From contig NZ_BSOA01000006.1 in the NCBI RefSeq assembly GCF_030160275.1, forward strand, positions 124,001 to 188,000: DNA of 64,000 bases, written 5' to 3'. Every line of letters begins with the position of its first letter. Positions within the stretch are counted from its first letter, which is position 1. Below the pieces are notes generated by a model. That model was not told the origin of the DNA. It saw only the letters and a list, made by a program, of their open reading frames with translations, and ran no database searches. Source of the stretch: Dyella flagellata. Its GTDB lineage: Bacteria; Pseudomonadota; Gammaproteobacteria; Xanthomonadales; Rhodanobacteraceae. Positions 53,585-62,378 of this stretch are shown here, in pieces. Both the position numbers and the translations under genes were made by a program.

Positions 53585-54513
53585 TCGAAACGACTAACAA
53601 GCCTCGCTACCGCGGCATCTTCCCGGTCGTTCCAACCACCTTCACCGAAACCGGCGAACTGGACCTGGCCAGCCAGAAGCGCGCCGTCGATTTCATGATC
53701 GATGCCGGTTCCGACGGCCTGTGCATCCTGGCCAACTTCTCCGAACAGTTTGCCCTCTCGGACGACGAGCGCGAAACCATCACCCGCACCGTGCTCGACC
53801 ATGTGGCAGGCAGGGTACCGGTGATCGTCACCACCACCCACTACGGCACCAGCGTCAGCGCTGCGCGTAGCCGCCGCGCACAGGACCAGGGCGCGTCGAT
53901 GGTGATGCTGATGCCGCCCTATCACGGCGCCACCTTTCGCGTGCCGGAGCAGCAGATCTACGAATTCTATGCGCGCATATCGGACGCCATCGATATTCCG
54001 ATCATGATCCAGGACGCGCCCGCGAGCGGTACCGTGCTCTCGGCGGCATTTCTGGCGCGTATGGCTCGCGAGATCGAACAGGTTGCCTACTTCAAGATCG
54101 AGACACCGGGCGCCGCCAACAAATTGCGCGAGCTGATCCGCCTGGCTGGCGACAAGGCGGAGGGTCCGTGGGATGGCGAGGAAGCCATCACGCTGTTCGC
54201 CGACCTCAATGCCGGCGCAACGGGCTCGATGACAGGCGGTGGCTATCCGGACGGCATTCGCCCGATCATTGAGGCGCACCGCCAAGGCCGCATCGACGAA
54301 GCGTTCGCGCACTATCAGCAGTGGCTGCCGCTGATCAATCACGAAAACCGCCAGGGCGGTATGCTTACCTGCAAGGCATTGATGAAGGAAGGCGGGGTGA
54401 TCGCCTGCGAGCTGCCGCGTCATCCCCTGCCCGCCATGCATCCACATACGCGCGCCGAGCTGATCGATATCGCGCGCCGGCTCGATCCGCTCGTCCTGCG
54501 CTGGGATAAGTGA
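53581..54513 (+). CDS. araD: L-2-keto-3-deoxyarabonate dehydratase (DHDPS family)
   Basis: 310 residues of the DapA/NAL aldolase-dehydratase fold. Schiff-base Lys172 lies in AYFKIETPG. The N-terminus [20 protein letters not shown] and the [10 protein letters not shown] segment are typical of L-KDA dehydratases, which lack the canonical YNxP tyrosine arrangement. It converts L-2-keto-3-deoxyarabonate to alpha-ketoglutarate semialdehyde, the substrate of the preceding gene's product. Start and upstream stop overlap by 4 bases. The symbol follows Azospirillum nomenclature, not the E. coli epimerase. Confidence 0.88.
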   Translation: MIETTNKPRYRGIFPVVPTTFTETGELDLASQKRAVDFMIDAGSDGLCILANFSEQFALSDDERETITRTVLDHVAGRVPVIVTTTHYGTSVSAARSRRAQDQGASMVMLMPPYHGATFRVPEQQIYEFYARISDAIDIPIMIQDAPASGTVLSAAFLARMAREIEQVAYFKIETPGAANKLRELIRLAGDKAEGPWDGEEAITLFADLNAGATGSMTGGGYPDGIRPIIEAHRQGRIDEAFAHYQQWLPLINHENRQGGMLTCKALMKEGGVIACELPRHPLPAMHPHTRAELIDIARRLDPLVLRWDK

Positions 54514-54517
54514 TTTC

Positions 54518-54595
54518 ATGACGGAAACCAACGCGTGCTACACCCTGGGCATCGTCGGCGTCGGCAAGATCGCCCGTGACCGGCAGCTTCGCGCC
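54518..54595 (+). pseudogene. 5' remnant of an L-arabinose 1-dehydrogenase gene
   Basis: About 25 codons starting 4 bp after the L-KDA dehydratase stop read MTETNACYTLGIVGVGKIAR followed by DRQL. This is the N-terminal nucleotide-binding strand of the Gfo/Idh/MocA family galactose/arabinose 1-dehydrogenases, whose typical start is LGIVGxGKIARDQHLP. The rest of the roughly 310-residue enzyme is absent; after RDRQLRA the sequence goes straight into the araF leader. The remnant stays in frame with araF, so a fused longer product is possible but would hide the signal peptide. A deletion of the dehydrogenase body is the simplest reading. Confidence 0.7.
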
Positions 54596-54619
54596 ACCGC
54601 ACCTTGGGGAGATTGGAAC

Positions 54620-55618
54620 ATGATCAGCAAGATCCACCGATGCGCCTTGCGTACTCTATTCGTGGCCATGGCCGCTCTCGGTATCGGCGCGTGCCACCAC
54701 ACCGAAGCCCCAACCAAGATCGGCTTTCTGGTGAAAATGCCGGAGCAGGCATGGTTTATCAACGAACAGAAGGCGGCCACCGAACTCGGCAAAAAGGAAA
54801 ATTTCGCGGTGGTAGGCATCGGCACACCGGATGGCGAGAAAGTGCTTGCGGCGATCGACAACCTCGGTGCCCAAGGCGCGCAAGGCTTCGTGATCTGCCC
54901 GCCCGACGTGCGATTGGGGCCGGCGATTCGCGCACGCGCTAAGCAATACGACATGAAGGTGGTGACGGTGGACGACCGGCTGGTCGACGGCTCCGGCAAA
55001 CCGCTGCAAGGCGTGCCGCACCTGGGCATGTCATCGTTCAAGATCGGCAACCAGGCCGGCCAGGCCATCGCCGATGAAATGAAAAGACGCGGCTGGAAAG
55101 CGGAGGAAGTGGGCGCGCTGCGCATCACCGACGATCAACTGCCTACCGCGAAGCAGCGTACCGATGGCGCCACCGAGACTTTGCTTGCCAATGGCTTCAA
55201 ACAGGGCAACATCTTCGACGCGCCACAGCGGACCACCGACGACGAAGGCGGGTTCAATGCGGTCTCGCCCGTGCTCGCCCAGCACCCGGACATCAAGAAG
55301 TGGGTGATCTTTGCGCTCAACGAAGAAACGGTGCTGGGCGGCGTGCGCGCGACCGAGCAATTGCATATTCCGGCGGTAGATGTCATCGGCGTGGGCATCA
55401 ATGGCGCCGGTGAAGCGTTCGCGGAGTTTCAGAAGAAGGAGGCGACCGGGTTCTACGGCACGATTGCGGTCAGCTCGACCAATCATGGCCGGCAAAGTGC
55501 GCAGAACCTGGTGGACTGGATTCGCACCGGCAAGGAGCCGCCGGCCGATACCCAGACGGCAGGCATGCTAATGACACGGGAGAACTGGCAGAAGGTGCGA
55601 GCCGAGCTGGGTATATGA
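54620..55618 (+). CDS. araF: L-arabinose ABC transporter binding protein AraF
   Basis: 332 residues from the ATG at 54620 (GGGGAGA upstream); I did not use the open frame from 54518, which includes the dehydrogenase remnant. The N-terminal hydrophobic segment ends ALGIGAC, a lipobox-like site, so it may be a lipoprotein rather than a free periplasmic protein. The mature part matches E. coli Ara[72 protein letters not shown]. It delivers L-arabinose to AraGH. Its stop overlaps the araG start by 4 bases. Confidence 0.92.
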   Translation: MISKIHRCALRTLFVAMAALGIGACHHTEAPTKIGFLVKMPEQAWFINEQKAATELGKKENFAVVGIGTPDGEKVLAAIDNLGAQGAQGFVICPPDVRLGPAIRARAKQYDMKVVTVDDRLVDGSGKPLQGVPHLGMSSFKIGNQAGQAIADEMKRRGWKAEEVGALRITDDQLPTAKQRTDGATETLLANGFKQGNIFDAPQRTTDDEGGFNAVSPVLAQHPDIKKWVIFALNEETVLGGVRATEQLHIPAVDVIGVGINGAGEAFAEFQKKEATGFYGTIAVSSTNHGRQSAQNLVDWIRTGKEPPADTQTAGMLMTRENWQKVRAELGI

Positions 55619-57138
55619 GCCTCGTTGCAAACCGCCCCTCCCCTAGCGGAAGCCACGCCTACCTGGAACTCAACGGCATTACCGTGAGCTTCCCTGGCGT
55701 ACGCGCGCTGGACGGCGTATCGCTGCAGGTACGTGCAGGCGAAGTGCATGGCTTGATGGGAGAAAACGGCGCCGGAAAATCCACGCTGTTGAAAGTGCTC
55801 TCGGGCGTGAACCAGCCGCAGGCGGGTTCGCTTCACCTCGAAGGGATTCCGCATCGCTTCATCAATACGCGCGCGGCGATCGATGCCGGCATCGCCATCA
55901 TCTACCAGGAATTGCATCTGGTCCCCGAACTGACGGTGGCCGACAACCTGATGCTAGGGCAGTTGCCCAACCGCCTCGGCGTGCTTGATCAGCGCGCACT
56001 GATCCAACGCACCCTGGACGAACTCCAGCGCCTCGGCGAACACATCGACCCGCGCACACGGCTGAAGCATTTGTCGATCGGCCAGCGCCAGATGATAGAA
56101 ATCGGCAAGGCACTGATGCGCAATGCGCGCGTGATCGCCTTCGACGAGCCGACCAGTTCGCTGTCCGCGCGTGAAACCGACAATCTGTTTCGCATCATCA
56201 AGGCGTTGCGTGACGAAGGCCGCGCGATTATCTACGTCACGCACCGCATGGAGGAAGTGGATGCGCTGTGCGATCGCGTCACCGTATTCCGCGACGGCAA
56301 GTGCATCGAGACCTTCGACTCAGTGGCCGGCCTGGATCGCCACCGGCTGATTACCGCGATGGTTGGCCGCCCCATCGCAGACGTCTACGGCTACCGCCCG
56401 CGCCCCGCCGGCGACCTGCTGCTGGAAGCAAAAGGACTGATGGGGCCAGGGCTGTCGGAGCCCGCTTCCTTCGCCGCGCGCCGCGGTGAGATCGTGGGCT
56501 TCTTCGGGCTGGTGGGCGCGGGACGTTCCGAGCTGATGAAGCTGATCTACGGCGCGGCGCGCACAAGTGCCGGCCACGTCGAACTCGGCGGCAAGCGCGT
56601 GCGCCTCAATAGCCCGCGCGACGCTGTGCGCGCGGGCATTGCGCTGTGCCCCGAAGATCGCAAGCAGGAAGGAATCGTCGCCATCGCGTCGGTGGCCGAC
56701 AACCTCAATCTCAGCGCGCGCCGCCATTTCAGCCGCGCAGGTTTTCTGCTCGATACCAGGCGGGAACGTTCGCTGACGCAGGATTACATCCGGAAACTCG
56801 CCATCAAAACGCGCAGTGGCGATACCGCCATCGGCACGCTATCGGGCGGCAACCAGCAGAAAGTGATCCTGTCGCGCTGGCTGGCCGAGCGCATCGAGGT
56901 GTTTTTGATGGACGAGCCGACACGTGGTATTGACGTGGGCGCGCGCGCCGAGATCTACCACCTGCTTTACGGGCTGGCGGAAGCGGGACGGAGCGTGCTG
57001 ATGGTGTCGAGCGATCTTGCCGAGGTTATAGGCGTCGCGGACCGCATCATCGTGATGCGCGAAGGACGCATCGTGGGCGACATACCGAAGGCCGAGGCCA
57101 CACCCGACGAATTGATCAAAATGGCGCTGCCGCGCTGA
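55615..57138 (+). CDS. araG: L-arabinose ABC transporter ATP-binding protein AraG
   Basis: 507 residues (E. coli AraG 504), two ABC domains. Domain one has [36 protein letters not shown], signature LSIGQRQM and Walker [13 protein letters not shown]. Domain two has the relaxed Walker [15 protein letters not shown], signature [18 protein letters not shown] and [12 protein letters not shown]. It powers arabinose import. The start is coupled to araF (ATGA), and araH follows after 13 bp. Confidence 0.94.
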   Translation: MSLVANRPSPSGSHAYLELNGITVSFPGVRALDGVSLQVRAGEVHGLMGENGAGKSTLLKVLSGVNQPQAGSLHLEGIPHRFINTRAAIDAGIAIIYQELHLVPELTVADNLMLGQLPNRLGVLDQRALIQRTLDELQRLGEHIDPRTRLKHLSIGQRQMIEIGKALMRNARVIAFDEPTSSLSARETDNLFRIIKALRDEGRAIIYVTHRMEEVDALCDRVTVFRDGKCIETFDSVAGLDRHRLITAMVGRPIADVYGYRPRPAGDLLLEAKGLMGPGLSEPASFAARRGEIVGFFGLVGAGRSELMKLIYGAARTSAGHVELGGKRVRLNSPRDAVRAGIALCPEDRKQEGIVAIASVADNLNLSARRHFSRAGFLLDTRRERSLTQDYIRKLAIKTRSGDTAIGTLSGGNQQKVILSRWLAERIEVFLMDEPTRGIDVGARAEIYHLLYGLAEAGRSVLMVSSDLAEVIGVADRIIVMREGRIVGDIPKAEATPDELIKMALPR

Positions 57139-57151
57139 AGACGAGTCAAAG

Positions 57152-58159
57152 ATGAGCCGAGCCATGCAACCCGAAGAAACCCCTGCCACAGCGTCCGTAT
57201 CGCCCGTCGCGCCTATCAGCGCACGCCTATGGGGCATGCTCGGCAAATCGGGCAGCGTGGTGGTATTCCTGCTGCTGTTCGTGGTGATGTCGGTGACGGT
57301 GCCCGACTTCCTCACTACCCGCAACATCCAGGGCCTACTGCTCTCCGTTACGCTGATTGGCTCGATCGCCGTCACCATGATGTTTGTGCTCGCGCTCGGC
57401 GAGGTCGATCTTTCGGTCGCCTCTATCGTGGCCTTCGCGGGCGTGGTGGCCGCTACCGTCATTACGGCTACACATAGCGTGTTCCTGGGCATCGCAGCAG
57501 GTGTCTTGGCAGGTGGCGCGGTGGGCTTGGTGAACGGCGTGCTGGTGGCACGCTTCAAGGTCAACTCGCTGATTGCCACGCTCGCCATGATGGAGGCCGT
57601 GCGTGGCCTTGCGTATATCACCTCGAACGGCGATGCCGCCATGATCACCGAGGAAAGCTTCTTTGGCCTTGGCAGCGGCTCGTTCCTCGGCATTTCTTAT
57701 CCGATCTGGAGCAACATCGTCGGCTTCGTGGTGTTCGGCTTCCTGCTGAACAAGACCGTGTTCGGCAAACACGTGCTAGCTGTGGGAGGCAACAGCGAAG
57801 CCGCGCTGTTGGCCGGCCTGCCGGTCACGCGCATCAAGATCATGGTGTTCGTGCTGCAAGGGCTGGTGACCGGCTTTGCCGGCGTGATGCTCGCCTCACG
57901 CATGAGCCTTGGTGACCCGAAAACCTCGGTCGGCCTGGAATTGGGCGTCATCTCCGCCTGCGTACTGGGCGGCGTATCCCTCACCGGAGGCGTGGCGACG
58001 GTCTCCGGCGTGCTGGTCGGCGTGCTCATCATGGGTGCCGTACAGAACGTGATGAGCCTGATGAACGTGCCGACGTTCTATCAATACTTGATTCGCGGCG
58101 GCATCCTGCTGCTGGCGGTATTGTTCGATCAATATCGACGCAGCCGACGGCGCGTGTGA
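57152..58159 (+). CDS. araH: L-arabinose ABC transporter permease AraH
   Basis: 335 residues (E. coli AraH 328) of the BPD_transp_2 family. Sugar-permease segments are visible: MMFVLALGEVDLSVASIVAF, LVNGVLVARFKVNSLIATLA, TVFGKHVLAVGGNSEAALLA, and GVISACVLGGVSLTGGVATV. Eight to ten membrane helices are likely; an N-terminal cytoplasmic tail of about 30 residues precedes them. It is the last gene of the arabinose operon and is followed by a REP element. Confidence 0.93.
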   Translation: MSRAMQPEETPATASVSPVAPISARLWGMLGKSGSVVVFLLLFVVMSVTVPDFLTTRNIQGLLLSVTLIGSIAVTMMFVLALGEVDLSVASIVAFAGVVAATVITATHSVFLGIAAGVLAGGAVGLVNGVLVARFKVNSLIATLAMMEAVRGLAYITSNGDAAMITEESFFGLGSGSFLGISYPIWSNIVGFVVFGFLLNKTVFGKHVLAVGGNSEAALLAGLPVTRIKIMVFVLQGLVTGFAGVMLASRMSLGDPKTSVGLELGVISACVLGGVSLTGGVATVSGVLVGVLIMGAVQNVMSLMNVPTFYQYLIRGGILLLAVLFDQYRRSRRRV

Positions 58160-58236
58160 CGGTGGAATGCTGACGCATCTGGCGCAGGTTGGGCTAGGGA
58201 TGCCCTGATTCATTCCGCATTCGGTTCGAAGCAGGC

Positions 58237-58300
58237 GTAGGCTGGGATGAAATCCCAGCCTTCTTGCGGCTCCAGATGCTGGGATTTCGTCCCATCCTAC
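58237..58300. repeat. REP/BIME-type inverted repeat, copy 6
   Basis: GTAGGCTGGGATgAAATCCCAGC facing a slightly decayed partner (ends CCCATCCTAC instead of CCCAGCCTAC). It lies between the convergent araH and alpha/beta-hydrolase genes. Confidence 0.85.
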
Positions 58301-58421
58301 ACGCTTACATCGTTGCAGGCCTTCCGGACGTAATGCCGGGCACGCGGAATAGATCAGAGATCCTAGGCTTGCAGAACATTCGCTGTGTCATCGCATCCTT
58401 ATCGCCGTGCAAGCTGTTTCC

Positions 58422-59282
58422 CTAAAACACCGGCGGTGGCAACGTCAGTGTTGGCGGCGTCCGCACCAGGCCGAGCAAATCCTCGCTCAACATCGCCCCA
58501 TGCGTCGCGAACAAGCCATGCGTCCCTCCCTCGTAGGGCCGAAAAATGCTCCCCGGCAACAAATCCGACGTACGTTTCCCGTGCGCGGCAAATGGCGCGA
58601 TGCGGTCTTCAGTGCCATGGATCACCAGCGCCGGCAAGTTGATCGCCGCGGCCATGTCACCAGTGAAATCCGTTTCGGCGAATGCGCGCACGCAGGCCAG
58701 CATAGCTATGCGCGTAGCCGGTACGGCCAAGGATTTGATCCACTCCACGGTCGCGCGGCTGCAGTTGCCCCCATCTAGCAAGCGCGCGACGAATTGCTCG
58801 ATATAGGCAAAGCGGTCGGCGCGGATGCGTGTGGCGATATCGTCGAACTTCGCCTCGTCTTCGCCTTCCGGATGATCCTTGCTTCTGGACATGCCGGGCG
58901 TGATCGCGCTGACCAGGGCCAGGCGCGTGACGCGCTGGCCGAGATGGCGGCTCATGTATCGTACGGCTTCGCCGGCGCCCATGGAAAAGCCGACCAGGGT
59001 GACGTCGTGCAGGTCGAGGGTTTCCAGCACGGCTTTGAGGTCGTCGGCGAAACGGTTGAAGTTGTAACCGTCGACCGGTTTGGACGACTGGCCAAAGCCG
59101 CGGCGATCGTAGCTGATCACCCGGCATCCGCCGCTGGCCAACGCAAAGGCCTGTTCTTCCCACATCGCATGATCGAATGGGTAGCCATGCAGCAGTACGA
59201 CGGGTGGGCCATAACCGGTGTCTTCGTAATACAGCTCGATCGGACGACCCAGGCTATCCGTTTCTACCTGCAACATGCTCAT
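58422..59282 (-). CDS. Alpha/beta hydrolase (non-haem chloroperoxidase-like)
   Basis: 286 residues. The oxyanion-hole motif LLHGYPFDHAMW (about 31-41), nucleophile Ser100 in LVGFSMGAGE, acid Asp226 in IHGTEDRIAP and His255 in GGTHGLFA form a complete catalytic set. YDRRGFGQSSKP is typical of the non-haem chloroperoxidase/esterase subgroup. There is no signal peptide. AGGAGAG precedes the start. A short Pro-rich tail (PPTLTLPPPVF) is unusual. The substrate cannot be predicted. It lies 83 bp downstream of the MscS-type gene on the same strand. Confidence 0.82.
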   Translation of the reverse strand: MSMLQVETDSLGRPIELYYEDTGYGPPVVLLHGYPFDHAMWEEQAFALASGGCRVISYDRRGFGQSSKPVDGYNFNRFADDLKAVLETLDLHDVTLVGFSMGAGEAVRYMSRHLGQRVTRLALVSAITPGMSRSKDHPEGEDEAKFDDIATRIRADRFAYIEQFVARLLDGGNCSRATVEWIKSLAVPATRIAMLACVRAFAETDFTGDMAAAINLPALVIHGTEDRIAPFAAHGKRTSDLLPGSIFRPYEGGTHGLFATHGAMLSEDLLGLVRTPPTLTLPPPVF

Positions 59283-59365
59283 GGGACTCTCCTGCTTATC
59301 CTGTTAAACCTAACGTTGCGGCGATGAAGATGGTGTCGCCGCCGATAGCGCGCCTGCATCGGGGA

Positions 59366-61894
59366 TCATCGAACCGAGGTCCTCGGCGATGGGGGCGTCT
59401 CCTGCGGGGGGAGCAGGTAGCTGGTGTTCGGATTGGCCATTTCGATGCCGATTTCGCGAAACCGCTGCACGATGCGTCGATTGAGTTCCCGCTGCACCCC
59501 CCAGCGCCCGCCGTCGGTGCATGCAATCTGCCCGGCGATGGTGACCTTCGATCCATCCATCGCATCCACGCCCCAGATTTCCAGATCCTTGCGGATCAGC
59601 TGGCGGAACGCCGGATCGGAGCGCAGCTCCTTGCCGATCCTGGCCAGCTCTTCGATCGCGCGATCGATGTCGGTGCTATAGGCGAGGCTGACCCTCATCG
59701 AGGCATTGCCGATGCCGCGATTGGTGTTGTTCACCGTGGTCACGGAACTGAAGGGAACGGTGTACAGCGAACCATCGCCGCCGCGCAGCCTCACCGTGCG
59801 TACGGACAGGTATTCCACTGTGCCGGAAACACCGGCCACGGTGACCCAGTCGCCCACTTGCATGGCGTTTTCCATCAACAGGAACATGCCGGTGATGAAG
59901 TCCTGCACCAGTTTTTGCGAGCCGAATCCCAAGGCCACACCGACAATGCTCGCACTGGCCAGCAGCGGTGTAGTGTTGATGCCGATCTCGTTCAAGGCGG
60001 TGAGCCCCACCACCAGCACCACGCCGATCAACAGGCTGGTGCGCATCATCGGCAACAGGGTACGCAAGCGTGCTGCGCGCATCCGGTCACCTTGCTCGGT
60101 CCATAAGTTGATCCGGCGCTCGATACTCAAGCTGGCGGCCTCCCAGATCGCGATGGCGATGACCGTCGCCACCAGGATCGTGAGCACGGCCGATGCAAGG
60201 CTGCGCCCGATCGCACCGTGCGTGAACCAACCGACTGCATCCAGCCCCCAGGCCTGCAACAGCGCAATGATGGTGAACACGGAGATGAAGAACGAGATCA
60301 TCCGGCTGATGACCGGGTAGTAGCGCCTGGACAGCCTGCTGCGAGCGTCCTCGTCTGTCTCGCCGTCGCTGTCTCGATGCCGAAATGCCCGGCCTAGCGC
60401 GCCTTGCATGAGGATGGTGGCGATCCGCGCTGCGATCAGGACGCCGGCCGAAAGCCCGATGAAGTGAATGAGCTTGGGAAAACCATCCTCCACGCCCAGC
60501 GCCCATACCACCCACGCACCGATCACGAACACCACCGCGAACAGCGCCCAGACACGCGCCAGCCAATTGCGCGCGGCGGCGATCGGCCCGCTTGCGCCAG
60601 GCCTGGCCGCGATGGCGTGCGCCACGGGCCGGCGCAACTTCACGATAAGTATCACGGCGGCGATGTGCACGAACAACGAGATCAGCTTGATGAAGGCCAT
60701 GCGACCCGCTTCGCCTCCACCCAATGCACCCAAGGCGTCGCCCAGTGCCATGCCGAATGCAGCGGTGATGACGATGCCGCGCATCCATGCCTGCAGCATC
60801 CTCGCGACCTGATCATTCACTCGTAGCACGCACATGCCACTCCCTTGCGGCGACACGAACAAGCGCAATACCGCCATGGTGATGCGCGCACTGACATAGG
60901 CATCGATGAAACTGCTTGCCACCTCATGCGCCCGCTCGTCACCGCCGGTAAGGCTGCGCAGCACCAGGCCGGCCACGACGAAGAACACCACCAGGGGCAA
61001 CAGGTTGAGCAGCAGCCCGCCGAAGGCGAACAACAGATGATGCAGTGTGTTCACATAGCGCGCGGGCTTGGCATGCGCCGGTGTTCTTCCCGAATTGCCC
61101 GGAGGGCTGGTGCCGGTGTCCTTATCCGACACTGTCGGGCCGCCGCCGGCGTTCTGCTTGCCCACACGCACCGGCTCAACCTTGTCTACGCCATGATCGC
61201 TCGTGTGCAGCAAAGCGACATCGGGCGCCAGCGGCTGCACGCCTGCCTGGGATTTCGCCTCGGCAAGCTGTTCCGCCTCGGCGCTCTTTGTGGCCCCGGT
61301 TTGGCGTGTAGCGCGTTGTTCTTGCGCCTCGTGCGCCCGATCACGTTGCTCCACCGCATTGGCCTTGGCAACCAGCAGCTGCAGCGGGCGTTTCAGCAGG
61401 AAATGCAGCAGCCATTCGACCAGCAAACCCGCGGCAAACACTCCTGCCAAGTCCTCACCGATGCGCAGCAACACATGCCGATCGGCTTCGTTCGCGATAT
61501 GGCCGCCCGAACGCAGGAACATCACGAACAAGACAACCAGTGCCTGCTTCGCTTGATCGAGCTGACGTCCCCATTCATCCGCCCATTGGCTGAGCTGGCG
61601 CAGACTGCGCGCGATCAGGCCATTGGCCTGCAAGGCAGCGACGGGCTTGGCGGCAGGCTTGGCCGCGGCCGGCGGCGCGGCCGATTTACCGACCGGATTG
61701 GACGAATGCGCATTGCCCGCCGTGGATTGCACGCAGGGTGGACTGGTGCTGCTGGAGGCCGCTGCCGGCGCCGAGGTATTCCATGCATCGAGCGGTGGCG
61801 TTATCGCCACGCACGCGAAGGCAAGCAGACTGATTAAAAGGATCTGCAGGGCTTTCCTGCCATCCCTTGGAACGACAATGCGCGATTCATTCAC
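59366..61894 (-). CDS. Large MscS-family mechanosensitive channel
   Basis: 842 residues. An N-terminal hydrophobic segment is followed by an Ala/Ser/Pro-rich stretch, several membrane helices and a long basic/acidic loop (about 185-265, Glu/Ala/Lys-rich). More helices and the MscS core sit in the C-terminal third: the pore-lining segment GVALGFGSQKLVQDFITGMF, then MQVGDWVTVAGVSGTVEYLS, then VNNTNRGIG. The cytoplasmic C-terminal domain ends near IGIEMANPN. The size and multiple extra helices place it with the large MscK/YbdG-type relatives rather than the small MscS. It protects against osmotic downshift in known members. It is divergent from glgA. Confidence 0.87.
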   Translation of the reverse strand: MNESRIVVPRDGRKALQILLISLLAFACVAITPPLDAWNTSAPAAASSSTSPPCVQSTAGNAHSSNPVGKSAAPPAAAKPAAKPVAALQANGLIARSLRQLSQWADEWGRQLDQAKQALVVLFVMFLRSGGHIANEADRHVLLRIGEDLAGVFAAGLLVEWLLHFLLKRPLQLLVAKANAVEQRDRAHEAQEQRATRQTGATKSAEAEQLAEAKSQAGVQPLAPDVALLHTSDHGVDKVEPVRVGKQNAGGGPTVSDKDTGTSPPGNSGRTPAHAKPARYVNTLHHLLFAFGGLLLNLLPLVVFFVVAGLVLRSLTGGDERAHEVASSFIDAYVSARITMAVLRLFVSPQGSGMCVLRVNDQVARMLQAWMRGIVITAAFGMALGDALGALGGGEAGRMAFIKLISLFVHIAAVILIVKLRRPVAHAIAARPGASGPIAAARNWLARVWALFAVVFVIGAWVVWALGVEDGFPKLIHFIGLSAGVLIAARIATILMQGALGRAFRHRDSDGETDEDARSRLSRRYYPVISRMISFFISVFTIIALLQAWGLDAVGWFTHGAIGRSLASAVLTILVATVIAIAIWEAASLSIERRINLWTEQGDRMRAARLRTLLPMMRTSLLIGVVLVVGLTALNEIGINTTPLLASASIVGVALGFGSQKLVQDFITGMFLLMENAMQVGDWVTVAGVSGTVEYLSVRTVRLRGGDGSLYTVPFSSVTTVNNTNRGIGNASMRVSLAYSTDIDRAIEELARIGKELRSDPAFRQLIRKDLEIWGVDAMDGSKVTIAGQIACTDGGRWGVQRELNRRIVQRFREIGIEMANPNTSYLLPPQETPPSPRTSVR

Positions 61895-62378
61895 TGCGAT
61901 GCATGTGTATCGCCACTTGCCGACATGCCTTTGCGCTTCCGTATCGTCCTTTCAGCGTAGGCCGATGCGCTACACGACAGTGCAGCGGCTCAATCCAGTT
62001 TGCATACGCTGCGAAGGACGCGACATGGTCGATGTCGAGTGCTTCGCGTAGCGCGTCTTGACTGGATGGTGGCCTTCGCCGGAATGACGAACGAGATAGG
62101 CGCCACCCGCAGTGGCGATACCTCCAATGGTCATCAGGCTCATCCAACCGTGCACTGCACTCCGTAAAGATTGCGTGCACGAAAAGTTGTCCAGACCTTG
62201 ATCGCTCACAACACAGTGGAGATTGTGCGTGCGTGTTTGCGCCCTATCGTCTCGCCGCCTTCACTTTACCGCATCGCTGGCTGTACGCGAGTTTGATCCT
62301 TCGCGCCCTAACCTCAAGCATATGCACTGCAATCATTGGCGAATCGTCGCCTTGCAGGATTTTCGTGAGATCGATTGG
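61895..62378. other. Divergent intergenic region between MscS-type and glgA genes
   Basis: 484 bp. It should hold promoters for both genes. A stretch at about 62063-62092 matches the widely dispersed proteobacterial pattern GTCATTCCGGCGAAGGCC. A 79-residue minus-strand frame (61970-62209) partly consists of that repeat and is not accepted as a gene. Confidence 0.45.

Noticed and set aside
61970-62209. 79-codon minus-strand frame with a possible membrane segment
   Set aside because: Part of it is the dispersed GTCATTCCGGCGAAGGCC repeat, and no convincing ribosome site or homology was seen.
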